16,985 bases of DNA from Amoebophrya sp. AT5.2 (GCA_005223375.1 RXOD01004944.1:1-16985); one strand, 5' to 3'; shown: positions 1 through 10,300, numbered from the stretch's first letter. Numbers and translations: made by a program. The notes: generated from the sequence alone by a model not told the origin.

Positions 1-145
1 AAGAGCAGGGGTTGGCCTTGGTACCTTGCTGAGCCGTGTGCTTCTGGAAGCAAAGGCACCACCTCGCTGTGGCTGCTGTGAGTGGGTGCAGCCTTTCTCG
101 GTCTTGGTGTCGATTTTTGGCCTTGCTTCGTCCCTCCCGTTCTGC
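1..145 (+). repeat. Dispersed repeat, left copy (possible coding remnant)
   Basis: This segment matches 16849-16985 in the same orientation. The first 80 bases are about 89% identical and similarity continues more weakly to about 145. In the + frame starting at base 2 both copies read a protein-like string beginning RAGVGLGTLL and ending APPRCGCC. Of eight codon differences, five fall in the third position, three in the first and none in the second, and most are silent. The left copy stays open to a stop at 164-166, while the right copy stops just after the CGCC motif. It could be an exon of a gene family, a decayed paralogue or a mobile-element fragment. No function is recognised. Confidence 0.7.
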
Positions 146-274
146 TTGGATCTCTCCAGCTGTTGACTGATCTTGTTCTTGACCCTCTACGCCAGAAGGG
201 GTCATCGGGCGCCCGGTTTTTAAAGGATGTTTTAAAACAAGTACTACAAGATGCATTTTTGTTTGACTTGTAAC

Positions 275-568
275 ATGGTGAAGCACTGGGTGCGGCGGAA
301 CTTCCAGTCGTTCCGCCAGTGTGTGTACGAGCAGGCGGGTGCTTTGTACAAGGAAGAGGCGAAGGCCATCAAGCTCGTTCCCCAGTCCTTTTCTTTCTTT
401 AAGCACGAGCAGCAATTGCGAGGAAAAAAGTATCGGGATATCGGGAATATCGAAGAGTGGAGCTACGATCCGATGCCGGGCGGGATCTCGAAGGAGCGAG
501 CGAAGGAGCTTTTCGCCAACGACGCAATGTGCAGCCACGCGATGCCAGATGCCGCATCGTTCGAGTAG
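275..568 (+). CDS. Small hypothetical protein (97 aa) or terminal exon
   Basis: An open frame ends at a TAG at 566-568. I chose the ATG at 275, in a good eukaryotic context (aacATGg); an in-frame ATG at 251 would add eight residues. The first stop upstream is at 233-235, so any upstream exon would have to join just before 251, where no clear acceptor is visible. The product is basic and amphipathic at the N-terminus (MVKHWVRRNFQSFRQ), which could be a mitochondrial import signal. The rest is soluble and charged, with an acidic C-terminus. There is no transmembrane segment and no recognised domain. It reads more like protein than the surrounding frames, but expression is unproven. Confidence 0.5.
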   Translation: MVKHWVRRNFQSFRQCVYEQAGALYKEEAKAIKLVPQSFSFFKHEQQLRGKKYRDIGNIEEWSYDPMPGGISKERAKELFANDAMCSHAMPDAASFE

Positions 569-1788
569 AGCCGACAACACAGGAAGGAAGACAGAAAACG
601 AAAGGGGAATGATCCTAGGCCGAAGCCAATATAATACCGCCTTTCGAATAATATTGAGAACGAACTTGCTTTGTACTTGAGTTACTTATTGCAGACGCGT
701 GCATCTCCATCGTCGGGAATCGATTCGGTGCCCGTTGGATCGGCCGAGGTGCTTGTGGTGCCTGGGCCGATCCATTCGGGGTGGGAAAACCCGAATCGTC
801 GGCGTAGAAGTCGAAGACTTGGCCAGAACTTCTCTCACCCAATCTCGTAGACCAGTGCCAAAAAGACCGGCAGAAAATCAAAACCGCCCGCAAGAGCACG
901 GCTAGAATAATCCCTGACCAAGACGGGGCAGACGAGCAGGCGGCAGAAGTTGCTACGGCCCTGCATGGGGACCCCAGCGGGAAATTTTGTGCGTAGAGTT
1001 TCTGTCCAACTCCAAATCATCACAGTGCGCTTTTATGTATTTGCTTCCGTCGTGCTCTCAAGGACAAGGTCTTGAAGAACAGTGCCCACTACTGTACTCA
1101 GCAAAATTTAATGTTTCACGTTACTGTTATTTCTACTTTAGGCATCCTCGATTGATAAAGAGATTGGGATTGCCGCAACTGCAGAAGCGGCGGCGCTATG
1201 GGTTCGGTTGTGGAAGCGGTGGCGGACTACGCAAACCCTACACGGCCGCCAGAAGTGGGCTACAGCCTACACCACCTAACTAAGTCAACAAAGACCAAAC
1301 ACCAAGCCCCAGGAGCAAATACTAGTACTACAAATCATGCGTATATTTATATAAAAATGAAGAGCAGTCCCGATGCATGCGGATTCATGAACATGCATAT
1401 ACTTGTTTCTGCTGTACCTGTACGTGTACGAGAACAAGGCTATAGGGAAAACAAAAATGCTAATGCTGGAACGCCGCGACCAACGGCAAAGCGCGCAACA
1501 AGTAGCGGATGGCGATCACAAATCAAGCAAAGGACGCTCGTCGCTTCAGCAGAACTTTGTTGGATCCTCCAATTCATCCGATGAGAGCAACATGGTCCTT
1601 CTCGGCGAGCGTCGTGCGTTGAAGTTGAGCGCTTTGATTCACACAAAGGATGCAGTAGTTAATTCACACATCAATCTGATTCAGTTGCAGATCCAGCGGA
1701 GCTCGACGCCAGTAGCTTTTAGTAGTTTCGCGAAAAACAAAAAGCTCCTTCATTCCCAAAAAAAGAATTAGATAAATCAAAAGATATC
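569..1788. other. Intergenic region without a supported gene
   Basis: Short open frames occur on both strands, including one on + ending at 1771 just before the next gene, but none has protein-like composition or a recognisable motif. The stretch holds the nested hairpin at 721-798 and AT-rich patches around 1320-1400 and 1740-1785. It probably supplies 3' and 5' untranslated sequence and the promoter of the methyltransferase-like gene. Confidence 0.55.
721..798. repeat. Nested inverted repeat (hairpin)
   Basis: Two perfect inverted pairs are nested: CGATTCGG (721-728) with CCGAATCG (791-798), and TGGATCGGCC (736-745) with GGCCGATCCA (765-774). CCCG (731-734) can also pair with CGGG (777-780). 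The loop is 746-764. The whole could fold as a 78-base stem-loop. It may be a miniature inverted-repeat element or a structured RNA; no flanking target duplication is clear. Confidence 0.6.
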
Positions 1789-3381
1789 ATGAAGATCGCC
1801 CTCGAACTCGACGAGAACGAGTCCCCCCTGGATGTCGTCGTGGTTCGGCGCAAGAAGTATCGCACTGGGACGATGATTTACGTAGCGCCGGTGGAGAGCA
1901 CTGCGGAAGATGAAAGTGCGGTGTTTCTTCCACGCGCCGACCCCGACTTCTCGTTGTTGATGGCGAAGATGCACGTCGGAAAGCGGCTCTCCCTGGATGC
2001 GGCCATGAGAAAGTACTGCGTAGCCGTGTCGTCGAGACCACCAAGAGAATTTTTGAAGGAGGAAACAACGACTGGTGCCAGCACGACGACGTTTCTGGCT
2101 GGAGGCGGTGCTGGTCCTTGTGAAAACGTTGCCGACAGTGTAGTTGGTGAGAGTGGGAATCAGGATCAGTATCAGTGTCAGAGCATGGATATGATGAATG
2201 AAGGGACCACGACTTCGGCTCCCGACGTGTCCACCTCGCGCCTGTGCCCGGTGTGGCGGCGCGCCCTGGTGACGCAGCTCTGCCAGGAAATTCGGCGAAA
2301 GACAACCGATGGACCGGAAGCGGAAACAACGGCCACGACGACGTCGTGTGGCAATCCTGCGTGCGAATTCCGGCACGAGTTTTTGTCGCGATTCGAAGCC
2401 GATCAGCTCCGGGAGTCGGCCGAGGCCAGCGCGCGATGCAGGGAGGAATACGAACGGCTTGCGCTTGCGCACACGAGGACCCTTGACGGAACTAGAACTA
2501 CTTCGATAGTGTCGAAGCACAAGCGGGCCAGCGTTTTCGCGGAGTGGTTCGCGGAAAAATACGGCAATAAGCTGAAAACTACGTTGAATGATTCGAGCAA
2601 CACCTCCTCCTCGCTAGTCCAAGATAAAGATTTGCTCATCCTGGACGTCGCCGGCGGCTCTGGGGATCTGTCCGTGATTTTGCGCGCGGAACACGGCTTC
2701 CGCAACGTGTACACAATCGACCCCTGGAAACCGCGTCGCTGGAAAACCTGGCAGCTGCGGAAGATGCAGGACAGGACTCTAGTCTCGCGAAAAAGGGAGT
2801 TTGATGATGAGTCCGAGACCAATTGTGGCTCCGCCCAAATATTGGACGCTCACTTCGTGCAGGAGTCGTTCCCCATGATCTGGGGAGGTCGTGCGGTTGC
2901 GTCAGACGACTCGGGTCCTCCGATCGGGTGCTCCGATCGCCTCCGCCTTTTGATCGGGAGGTGCGACGTGATCGTGGGCCTCCACCCCGACCAAGCGACC
3001 GAGGCCATCGTCGCGTGCGCGCAACAACTGAAAAAGCCCTTCGCCGTCGTGCCCTGCTGCGTCTTTGCGCACCTCTTCCCGGGACGAGAATTGATGGATG
3101 TACATTGTACTTCTGTGTCGGAATTGCCTTACTGCACCGAGGTCGTAGATCCCTCTTGTTTCCCCGACGTACCGCCACCGGGGTACAACGACCCATCTGA
3201 TACGCCAGGAGGTGCAGGTGGTACTAGTTTTAGGAAAGGGAGCAGGCCGGTGCGCGACTACGCCGCCTTTTTGGCGTACCTGAGGCAAAAATATGGGCCA
3301 ATGCGGTGCGATCAGCTCGGGATGAAAGGCAAGAATATTGTTCTGTACACGACGTTTGAAGACGCTGCGTGCGACGATTGA
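1789..3381 (+). CDS. Class I SAM-dependent methyltransferase-like protein (Methyltransf_32-like)
   Basis: An intronless 530-aa protein. The SAM-binding motif I is at about residues 285-293 (LDVAGGSGD), followed by an acidic strand end at about 310 (TIDPWKPR). A block at about 393-405 (IVGLHPDQATEAIV) and another at about 417-427 (FAVVPCCVF) correspond in position to the LHxCGxxTD and PCC segments of methyltransferases such as METTL25, GSTCD and RRNAD1. The usual CG of the first block is replaced by DQ. Upstream lies a short zinc-finger-like motif, C187-x4-C192-x3-H196, and a low-complexity linker at about 85-140. The substrate is not readable from sequence; tRNA, rRNA or protein are all possible. 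The start is the first ATG after in-frame stops. The fold call is fairly sure, the substrate unknown. Confidence 0.75.
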   Translation: MKIALELDENESPLDVVVVRRKKYRTGTMIYVAPVESTAEDESAVFLPRADPDFSLLMAKMHVGKRLSLDAAMRKYCVAVSSRPPREFLKEETTTGASTTTFLAGGGAGPCENVADSVVGESGNQDQYQCQSMDMMNEGTTTSAPDVSTSRLCPVWRRALVTQLCQEIRRKTTDGPEAETTATTTSCGNPACEFRHEFLSRFEADQLRESAEASARCREEYERLALAHTRTLDGTRTTSIVSKHKRASVFAEWFAEKYGNKLKTTLNDSSNTSSSLVQDKDLLILDVAGGSGDLSVILRAEHGFRNVYTIDPWKPRRWKTWQLRKMQDRTLVSRKREFDDESETNCGSAQILDAHFVQESFPMIWGGRAVASDDSGPPIGCSDRLRLLIGRCDVIVGLHPDQATEAIVACAQQLKKPFAVVPCCVFAHLFPGRELMDVHCTSVSELPYCTEVVDPSCFPDVPPPGYNDPSDTPGGAGGTSFRKGSRPVRDYAAFLAYLRQKYGPMRCDQLGMKGKNIVLYTTFEDAACDD

Positions 3382-4188
3382 CTTTGGAAACTGTTCACGC
3401 CGATGATGACGCGTTGCAAGCGGTCGACGACGTCGCAACGCATCGTCTGGACCAGCAGAGCTAGCAGTGTAGAAGAAGTGTGACTTCTGATCATGTGAAT
3501 ATCTTCCAATTTATAATTTTATCTCATGTTCGATCCATAGCAGTCATGAGAATTCTTCCGCATGGTGCTGGTGGCGGTTGGGTGGCTCGCCATCCGTGGG
3601 CTGACGTGACCCATTCCCATACTACTCTTCAATGCGGAAACGGATCGCGGCAGGGTCCCCGATTTCGGATGATAATTTTAAGAGTGGCTAGTGTTCGCGT
3701 TCACGCGGTGACTTTGCAGATCATCGTTCGAAGGCAAATAAACTCAATGACGATCATCGATAGGACGAAACCGATCTTCCGCTGTGTCTGGAACTGGAAA
3801 AATACTGGTCCCCGAGGGGAATCACTGATCGTGAAGCAAGAGGATGAACACCTTTTTTGAACTGTTGGTTCCCCGAAAAGAAAATCGCCGCTCTCTTGAT
3901 CCTATCATAGCCATCGGTGCGACTGCAATCAAGGAAATGTCCGAAATTCTTCCGCTTGTTGCACCCAGACTTTGACGTCTCTGAATCTGGATCAGGATTA
4001 TCGCTCTCGCTCGGAGTTTCCTTCGCGCATGCTGCTAATCTTTCCAGAAGATGGTACAGGAAAATCTAAAACGCATTCCACGTAGTTGATGCACAGAATC
4101 TAAAGCAATTAATTTCCTCAGCCTCTGCTGCAGCTTGTGTGCAAGGGCGTCTTCTCCTGGCTAAAAAATTAGTAAAATTCAGAAAATT
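3382..4188. other. Intergenic region without a supported gene
   Basis: About 800 bases separate two intronless genes. One + frame (3480-3860) is open for 126 codons but shows no domain or protein-like composition. No tRNA-like T-arm, snRNA or strong repeat was seen. It probably contains the 3' end of the methyltransferase-like transcript and the promoter of the next gene. Confidence 0.5.
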
Positions 4189-6549
4189 ATGTTGTCAGAC
4201 GGCCGCAAGATGCAGGGCCTTCTTTTCCTACTTCTCCTCGGGTTTTTGAAAAAGGCCGCGATTGCGGCCGTTCCGGATGACGCAACGGGGTGTGCGGTCT
4301 GTCTTGCGAGTACTGCTGATGGCGACGGATCGATCGAGGATCCCAAGTTGGACCTGGTTCGGCTGTGCACCCACTGCACTGGGTCCGACGCCGGCGTTCT
4401 TTGCAAGGACTGCGTGGCCGATCATTTCGCGAACCCATTTTTCCTCGACCCCGGGGGATCCTCGCCACTGCAGCAGAAGCTGAAAGCGATGAGGGAGCGG
4501 GTGCGAAGGTTTGGGGCTGCTTCCCGCTTGCCGGCCGACTCGCTCCCGAAATTCTCGGCCGACGACTTCGAGCGAGAGCAGGCCGACGTGTTGATGCCTA
4601 CCGCTCCACTATCTACGACGGGCGACTTGACACCCGGAGAACATCAGCTGCGGCACTTCTACACGAGTGCGCGCTGCCCTACCTGCAAAATGGAAGGCAG
4701 CTGGCAGCCGTCCCGGTGGGAATCTCACCCCGGCTACAAAAACAAAAAGGGACTGTGTACTGAGGGAAAAATCGCGGAACTCATCCGCAAGAGCCTGTTG
4801 GAAATGGCTGTGCGCGAATTCCCTCTGCACTTTTTCGAGTGGTCGGCCCTGCCCGACGACTTCTGCCCCGCGGCGCTGGAGCAGTTCGCAGACAAAATGG
4901 AGGCGGCGGGCGGGAACAATCTGTCAGGAGACAACTACGGTCGAGATACCCAGGAGCTTCTGAGGGCCGCTCGCGGCGGAAAAAATGGCGGAGAAATTGG
5001 CGTCTTGGCTTGGTGTCTCGAGGAACAACGGGAGCGGCTTCGGACTGGCGCAGAACGGGAGCACTGGCTCCCGCTGTTCGCGCGCCTGCTTTTGCTTGAC
5101 CCGGGACGAGGCAGAAGTGCTCCTTTCCCAAATTTCGCCAGCATTCCGCAACTCCATCTCGACCTCGCCCGAGTGAAGAAAGAAATCGTCACGATGCTGG
5201 TGGGAGAAGGAGAAAATATAGGGTCCTCCGACGTGGAGGAGATACTGCTGCGGTTTCTGGAGCTGCAGGCGGTGGGGAGCCGAAACTTTGCCGAGCGGCG
5301 AGCGCAGCTAACCCTGGACGGCGACACCTCCCTCGCGGAGGATCTTGTCGCCCGCTATTTCGCGAACTCCGCGAATACGCGGGTCGTCGTGTCTATGGGG
5401 ACTAGTTGTACTATGGGCCCATCAGCATCAGCGACCAGTAGTAGAATCATCGCCGCTCTGGTGGCTCATTTACGGACACAGATGTCGAGCGGCGGCTCGA
5501 TGCCGCTGTCGCGGGTCGCGAGACATCATGGCTGTCGCGAGGAACAGGCTTGGAGCTGCCTGATTGGAAAACCAGACATTCGCGCTTCGAAGCTGCGGGA
5601 CCTGACGCGGAGGGAGGTCCTGGCGGCGCTGCTGAAAGAGGCGGGAAGGATGCAGGCAGTGGACGAGCGGGAATTAGTAGTACAGCAGCGAAGATCTTCT
5701 TTCCTAAGAGACCCGCCACCTCGAGATGAACCTGAGCTACGAGCAGCAAACACGTTCATCGGGCGCCAGCGAGTAGATGCCGAGATCTCGAGTAGCAGAG
5801 ATCATACTCTCAGACAGAGACATACAGTGGTCGTCGCCAAATTCTTGCGAGAGCTTGACGCAAGGCCCCATGACAGCGGCCCTGACGAGATGAACTCATC
5901 CCAGGAAATAAACCAGCGCAGGGCCGCACTCGAGAACGTGTTGATGCTTTGTCTGGAGCTGGACGTGACGTTGTTTCCGGGATCGGCGAAGGAGCGGGGG
6001 AAGATAGCGCGCTACTTCACGCGGGAGGTGGGGCGGATCGTGAGCGCGCTCCCGTGGTTGATGGCGGTGCAGCCGGTGGTGGCTGCGCAAAGAACCGACA
6101 GCCGGGGCGCGCACTTGGACGAGCTCGGAATCGAAAAGCGCACCGCGAGGCTGGCAGCGAAGTTGAGGGAGATGTGGGACCGGCAAAACGCATGGACGCG
6201 GGTGCTAATGACGTTATTGCGAGCAGACGAATCAACATTAGAAAGTGCAGCAGCTGACGGGGAGGTTGGCCGCGGGGGGATGTTGGGGGACGATGCTGCA
6301 GGTGGGTTGTTGCTGGATGTGGACGGGAAGAAAGCGATAGTCGCACTTTTGAAGGATCGTGCGGGGGGCAGAGTGCAGCAAATCCTGGAGGAGGGGCAAA
6401 AACTGGAACTGCCACCAGCGACCTTGTCCGAGAAGCCGGGCAGCTACAAGCTTATTTGGCGGCCCTCGAGGGCAGAGGAGCGCGCAGCGCTCTCGGAGGG
6501 CAAAGAAATTGAGGAGCTGCTGTCGACAATTATACGCCGACGGAATTAA
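4189..6549 (+). CDS. Secreted or ER-targeted RING-like/CxxC zinc-binding protein, unknown function
   Basis: An intronless 786-aa protein. The N-terminus resembles a signal peptide or signal anchor: basic RK, a leucine-rich core at about residues 11-20, then small residues (AAIAA) before the mature part. The ATG at 4210 (residue 8) may be the better start for such a signal. Four CxxC pairs follow: C35/C38, C60/C63, C72/C75 and C163/C166, with H62 and H79 nearby. The order resembles a RING-type cross-brace, but the last pair (RCPTCK) is separated by about 87 residues, much longer than usual. The remaining 600 residues are charged and mainly helical, with Arg/Glu-rich stretches and no recognised domain. 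An E3 ligase role is possible, but a luminal location would argue against it. Confidence 0.7.
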   Translation: MLSDGRKMQGLLFLLLLGFLKKAAIAAVPDDATGCAVCLASTADGDGSIEDPKLDLVRLCTHCTGSDAGVLCKDCVADHFANPFFLDPGGSSPLQQKLKAMRERVRRFGAASRLPADSLPKFSADDFEREQADVLMPTAPLSTTGDLTPGEHQLRHFYTSARCPTCKMEGSWQPSRWESHPGYKNKKGLCTEGKIAELIRKSLLEMAVREFPLHFFEWSALPDDFCPAALEQFADKMEAAGGNNLSGDNYGRDTQELLRAARGGKNGGEIGVLAWCLEEQRERLRTGAEREHWLPLFARLLLLDPGRGRSAPFPNFASIPQLHLDLARVKKEIVTMLVGEGENIGSSDVEEILLRFLELQAVGSRNFAERRAQLTLDGDTSLAEDLVARYFANSANTRVVVSMGTSCTMGPSASATSSRIIAALVAHLRTQMSSGGSMPLSRVARHHGCREEQAWSCLIGKPDIRASKLRDLTRREVLAALLKEAGRMQAVDERELVVQQRRSSFLRDPPPRDEPELRAANTFIGRQRVDAEISSSRDHTLRQRHTVVVAKFLRELDARPHDSGPDEMNSSQEINQRRAALENVLMLCLELDVTLFPGSAKERGKIARYFTREVGRIVSALPWLMAVQPVVAAQRTDSRGAHLDELGIEKRTARLAAKLREMWDRQNAWTRVLMTLLRADESTLESAAADGEVGRGGMLGDDAAGGLLLDVDGKKAIVALLKDRAGGRVQQILEEGQKLELPPATLSEKPGSYKLIWRPSRAEERAALSEGKEIEELLSTIIRRRN

Positions 6550-7305
6550 ACTAGCGATGGTCGTCAGATGAAAAAAGGTATATTGCTATTGGACAAGATG
6601 ATGATGAACCACTGTGCAGGTGGGGGCGAAGTAAAAAATTAAATTAAGAAAATGCGCAGCAAAGAGCTGGTCTTTCGACCTGTAGGCATTTTTCGGTTCG
6701 TCCGCTCATGAGTTTGGGCCTCGACAGAATCGTCTTGCAGAAAGGAGTAATCACGCCCCGAACTATTTTGACCGACGACATTCCGATCCCAGATCGTCAC
6801 TCCGGTCTCTCGCAACACATCCGAGATTGATATCGTTGTACTCCGACCTCTCGCAAGGTGATGAGCAATGGACGATGGCTGGAAGATTGATTGAGAAAAA
6901 ACGCCGACAATGGGGCGAAGGCGTGAGTCATGACTCACGGCTCATGCCCCTCCGGCCGCACGACGACGTGAACGTGTTCACTCAGTTCAAAAGAACTCTG
7001 TTCTTGCCCCGCCTCGCCACGGTTGATCGCGGCAAACCTGCTATCACTTAAGTAAGTATTGTGACTGTGAGGGGACGACGAGGAGCATAGCTGAGTGATC
7101 GTGCTCGCGCCGCGTACCTTGATTTTCGACTTCGTGCTGTGCATGTCTGGAGCGGCCCGCCGTTGAGCTATCTTTATGTAAGCTTCGATTTTTTAGTCAT
7201 TTTCATATTCGTGGTGCCTCTAGTATACCTATGCTATAGCTTCAGTCTTCCTTATCCTTGACATTGGGCATAGCTATCGGTTTTCATTCTGGTTCCACTT
7301 CCATC
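6550..7305. other. Intergenic region upstream of the C2/coiled-coil gene
   Basis: No supported gene on either strand. The stretch contains a perfect 18-bp palindrome (6922-6939) and an imperfect 16-bp direct repeat (6800-6815 and 6841-6856, 14/16 identical, 41 bp apart). It likely includes the promoter and 5' leader of the gene starting at 7306. Confidence 0.55.
6922..6939. promoter_or_regulatory. Perfect palindrome with two overlapping bZIP-type half motifs
   Basis: The 18 bases CGTGAGTCATGACTCACG are a perfect palindrome. They contain TGAGTCA and TGACTCA, the AP-1/GCN4 type core, back to back. The site lies about 370 bases before the start codon of the C2/coiled-coil gene. That it binds a bZIP factor is inference from the motif. 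Confidence 0.35.
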
Positions 7306-10300
7306 ATGTTCGGCGGCGGCAAGAAGAAACTCGAGGAGCTGGAGCAGGAGCTCCAGAGCACGCAAGACAAGTTGAAGGCGGCCACCTCCACCATCGAAAC
7401 GAAAACCAGCGAAATCACCAAATTGAAGGCGGTATCATTTATCTGATAAAAATACCCAACCGATTGTTGAAGAAGTTAAATCGGCACCAAGTGATCAAAT
7501 CCGATGGCCAATCGACTAGGAGCAGAGTCTCGACGTGCGATCTCATCGTAGCTCATCTCCATCTCTCGATCAATCAAACTTCAGGACGAGAAGACGCGTG
7601 CCGGCGAGCTGAAGAAGCAAAGAGACGACTTCGACAAGCTGAAAAAGGAGAGGGAAAGCCTCGACAGCGAAAAGAAGAAGCTTACGACCACCGTGCAGAG
7701 CAAGGAGAAGGCTCTGAAGGAGGTTATGAGGCGATCTTCATGGAGCCAGATTATGGAAAGCGTAAGCGAGCAAGGTCAACTTCTGGCAACCCGGCGCCGC
7801 GAAGAGGCCTCGACTTTTAGAGGTTGCGGAAAAATTTTCGTTTTAGAGGTCGTGCCCTCTTCGATGGGGGGGCAGGAAAGTGAGCCACTGGGAGGAAGAC
7901 GAAGCTTATAGAAGAACGCCAGCTTTGTATCCTGGCTGAATGACAATGCTGCTACTGCTACTAGAGCAGTAAGTACTATATGTTGAGAGCAGGGAAACAA
8001 GAACTACAAATGTTATGATAGATTGTATGACACCATAGCTGGCCCCAATAGCAGTATCGCTGTAAGCTTGTCGAGCGGAGGCTGGAGGAGGCCGCGAAGA
8101 AGCACAAGGAGGAGGCCGGGGACCTCGCGAGGACGAAGAAGGAGGAGCTCTTGAAGCGCGACGCCCAGATCGCCGAGCTCGAGGGCGCGAAACAGGCGCT
8201 GGAGGATGCGAAGGGGAAGTTGGAGGAGAACAAGCTCGAGCTGGAGAGGAACATCGAGAAAAAGAACCAGATCATCCAGAACCAGGACGAAGACAACGCG
8301 AGCGCAAAGTTCTTTCTGGACGTCAGCCTCGACAGCTGCGAGTTCGCGAAACCCTTTCCCTACTTCATCACCGTGGCGCTGGCGGACGACGTCGGCGGGG
8401 ATCTCACTCAGGATGGTGGTGGAGCACGACAGATCTCCACGCGCAAGACCGAGGTCTCGCCGTGCACGCAGTATCCGTCGTTCGACAACTCGAGCTTCCT
8501 GCTGCCATTCCACGACGAGAACACGGAATCGGACCTGATTCTGGACTGCTATGTGGTCGTGAACCCGGAGCAGGGCCCCGACGCACAGATCGTGAAAAAG
8601 CTGGGTCAGGCGGTGGTGAGTCTTGCGGAGCTGGGAGCTTTGAAGAGCGAAAGACAAGACCCGACACTCATGGAGCTGCGGCAAAGGACGATCGTGCAAA
8701 ACTGCTCGTTCCTGCGGAAGTCGGAAAAAGGTACAACTGTGTTTGGACAGGTTTGATGCTCAGCCCTCGACCGATCATCGTCCCGAAATTTAGTTGTTCA
8801 TAGCGCGCACCACTGCCTTCAGGCTCAGGTTCAGTTTGGCTTGCCATTTTGCCACGTGTAAACATCAAACTTTATCGAATATAAAAAAACATGAATCCTT
8901 CACACCACTAGTTGTGCACCACTGGAGTGTACATCCTTTAAATTCCTTCACACCTCCACTGGTCCAGGTGGCAGCGACGGCGGCATGATTCTGGTCGGGA
9001 AATGCTTGCTCCGGATCGAGAAGAAGCTGCTGAAGCCGAGTGAGGAGTTGAAGGTGGAGCTACAAAATCCCACCGCTGTGACAGATGTTGAGCGGGTGAA
9101 AGACAAAACTCTGGTCGAGCAACTGGATCAAGGGCTGTGGTATTTTATTTATTGGTTGAGTACGGATTCGGCTGAGAGGCATCGGCATGGAATCAGGTTT
9201 GTTACTCGACCCTGGAATCTGCAATTAGCAGGAATCAGGTTAGGACGTGGAAGCCGGTTAGGCGTTTCGGTTTTACTTCTTATCGGCCTGCTTCTCCATC
9301 GGTTATTGAAAACGAGGCGATGCGGTATTAAAAACTGCAGGTTAGTGACCCCGTTCCAGCACCGGCTTCGGGTGCTTTGTCACTGCGCCAAGAACGTCCT
9401 GTACCAGCACGGCGGGTCTTCTTCGTCCACTTCCTCCAACACCCGCGGAGGTGGGTCTTCTGGAGAAGAAGACCCGCGCGTGATTGTCACGACGCGAATC
9501 CTGCGCTTCGACGGTACAATCGCTTTCGAGGCGGTTTCGAGCGAGTTCTCTCCGCATGCACTGAATGAGGGCACCACTAACCCGCGTGGCGCGGGTGGTG
9601 GTGGAGGGACGACGACGATGGGCAGCAGTGATCCGGGACGAGGTGCTGGTGTTGAGTATCCGTCGCCGCCGAAAGTGTTCTCGGAGAAGCAGAAGGCGGC
9701 TCGCCGGGCAGCCACCACGCCGGGAGCAATAGGAGGCGATGTTGGCGATGAAGATCGTGACGCAAACGGGGACCACGCCGGGGGCGGTCCGGCGGCCGGG
9801 CGAAGCCAAAATTTGTCGTTCCTGCATCAAGACTCCACTGCCAGCGCCGCGCCACCAGCACGCCAACATCGGCTTCAGTTCACGGACAGTCTCCTTCTGA
9901 ACCAGGAGCTTGTGTTGCCCCTCCCTTCGACGAGTTCTTCGTTCCACCAGGCCGGTTCGCTCCAGCATGGTGGATCTTCCTCGTCCTCTTCGATCGATCG
10001 GTCGTCATTCTCACTGCGCGACTCCCGGTGCGAGATCGCTGTTTCGGTCGTCACGGAGCGGCAGGTGCGCGAGATCCTGTGCGTCCAGTTCTTCTTGAAC
10101 GTGCTGCCCGCCTTCGACCCCGTGACGCTGTGGTGCATATGGTGGGACCAGGTGGTAAGTGGGCAAGTGGTACGTGATTTTTTTTGGGGGCGCTTCGGGC
10201 TTCCCCTTGGGTGTTCCAAAAAGTAAGAGGCCAGCAAGCCGTCTTTTCGCAGTCGGCGGGTTTGGCACTCTTGCACCCTCTACAGCCGACATAGGCATAG

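Noticed and set aside
1403..1771. 122-codon + frame just before the methyltransferase gene
   Set aside because: Composition is not protein-like and no domain or splice link to the gene is visible.
2902..3438. 178-codon minus-strand frame opposite the methyltransferase gene
   Set aside because: It is Arg-rich and typical of the shadow of a GC-rich coding region; the + frame carries clear motifs.
3480..3860. 126-codon + frame in the intergenic region
   Set aside because: No motif, mixed composition, and codon use unlike the neighbouring genes.
8013..8699. 228-codon minus-strand frame
   Set aside because: Shadow of the coiled-coil/C2 exon; the leucine-rich composition is the complement of Glu/Lys codons.
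8751..8756. Donor GTTTGA at 8751 for intron 3
   Set aside because: It gives a phase that meets a TGA soon after the acceptor, whereas the donor at 8731 restores the C2 frame.
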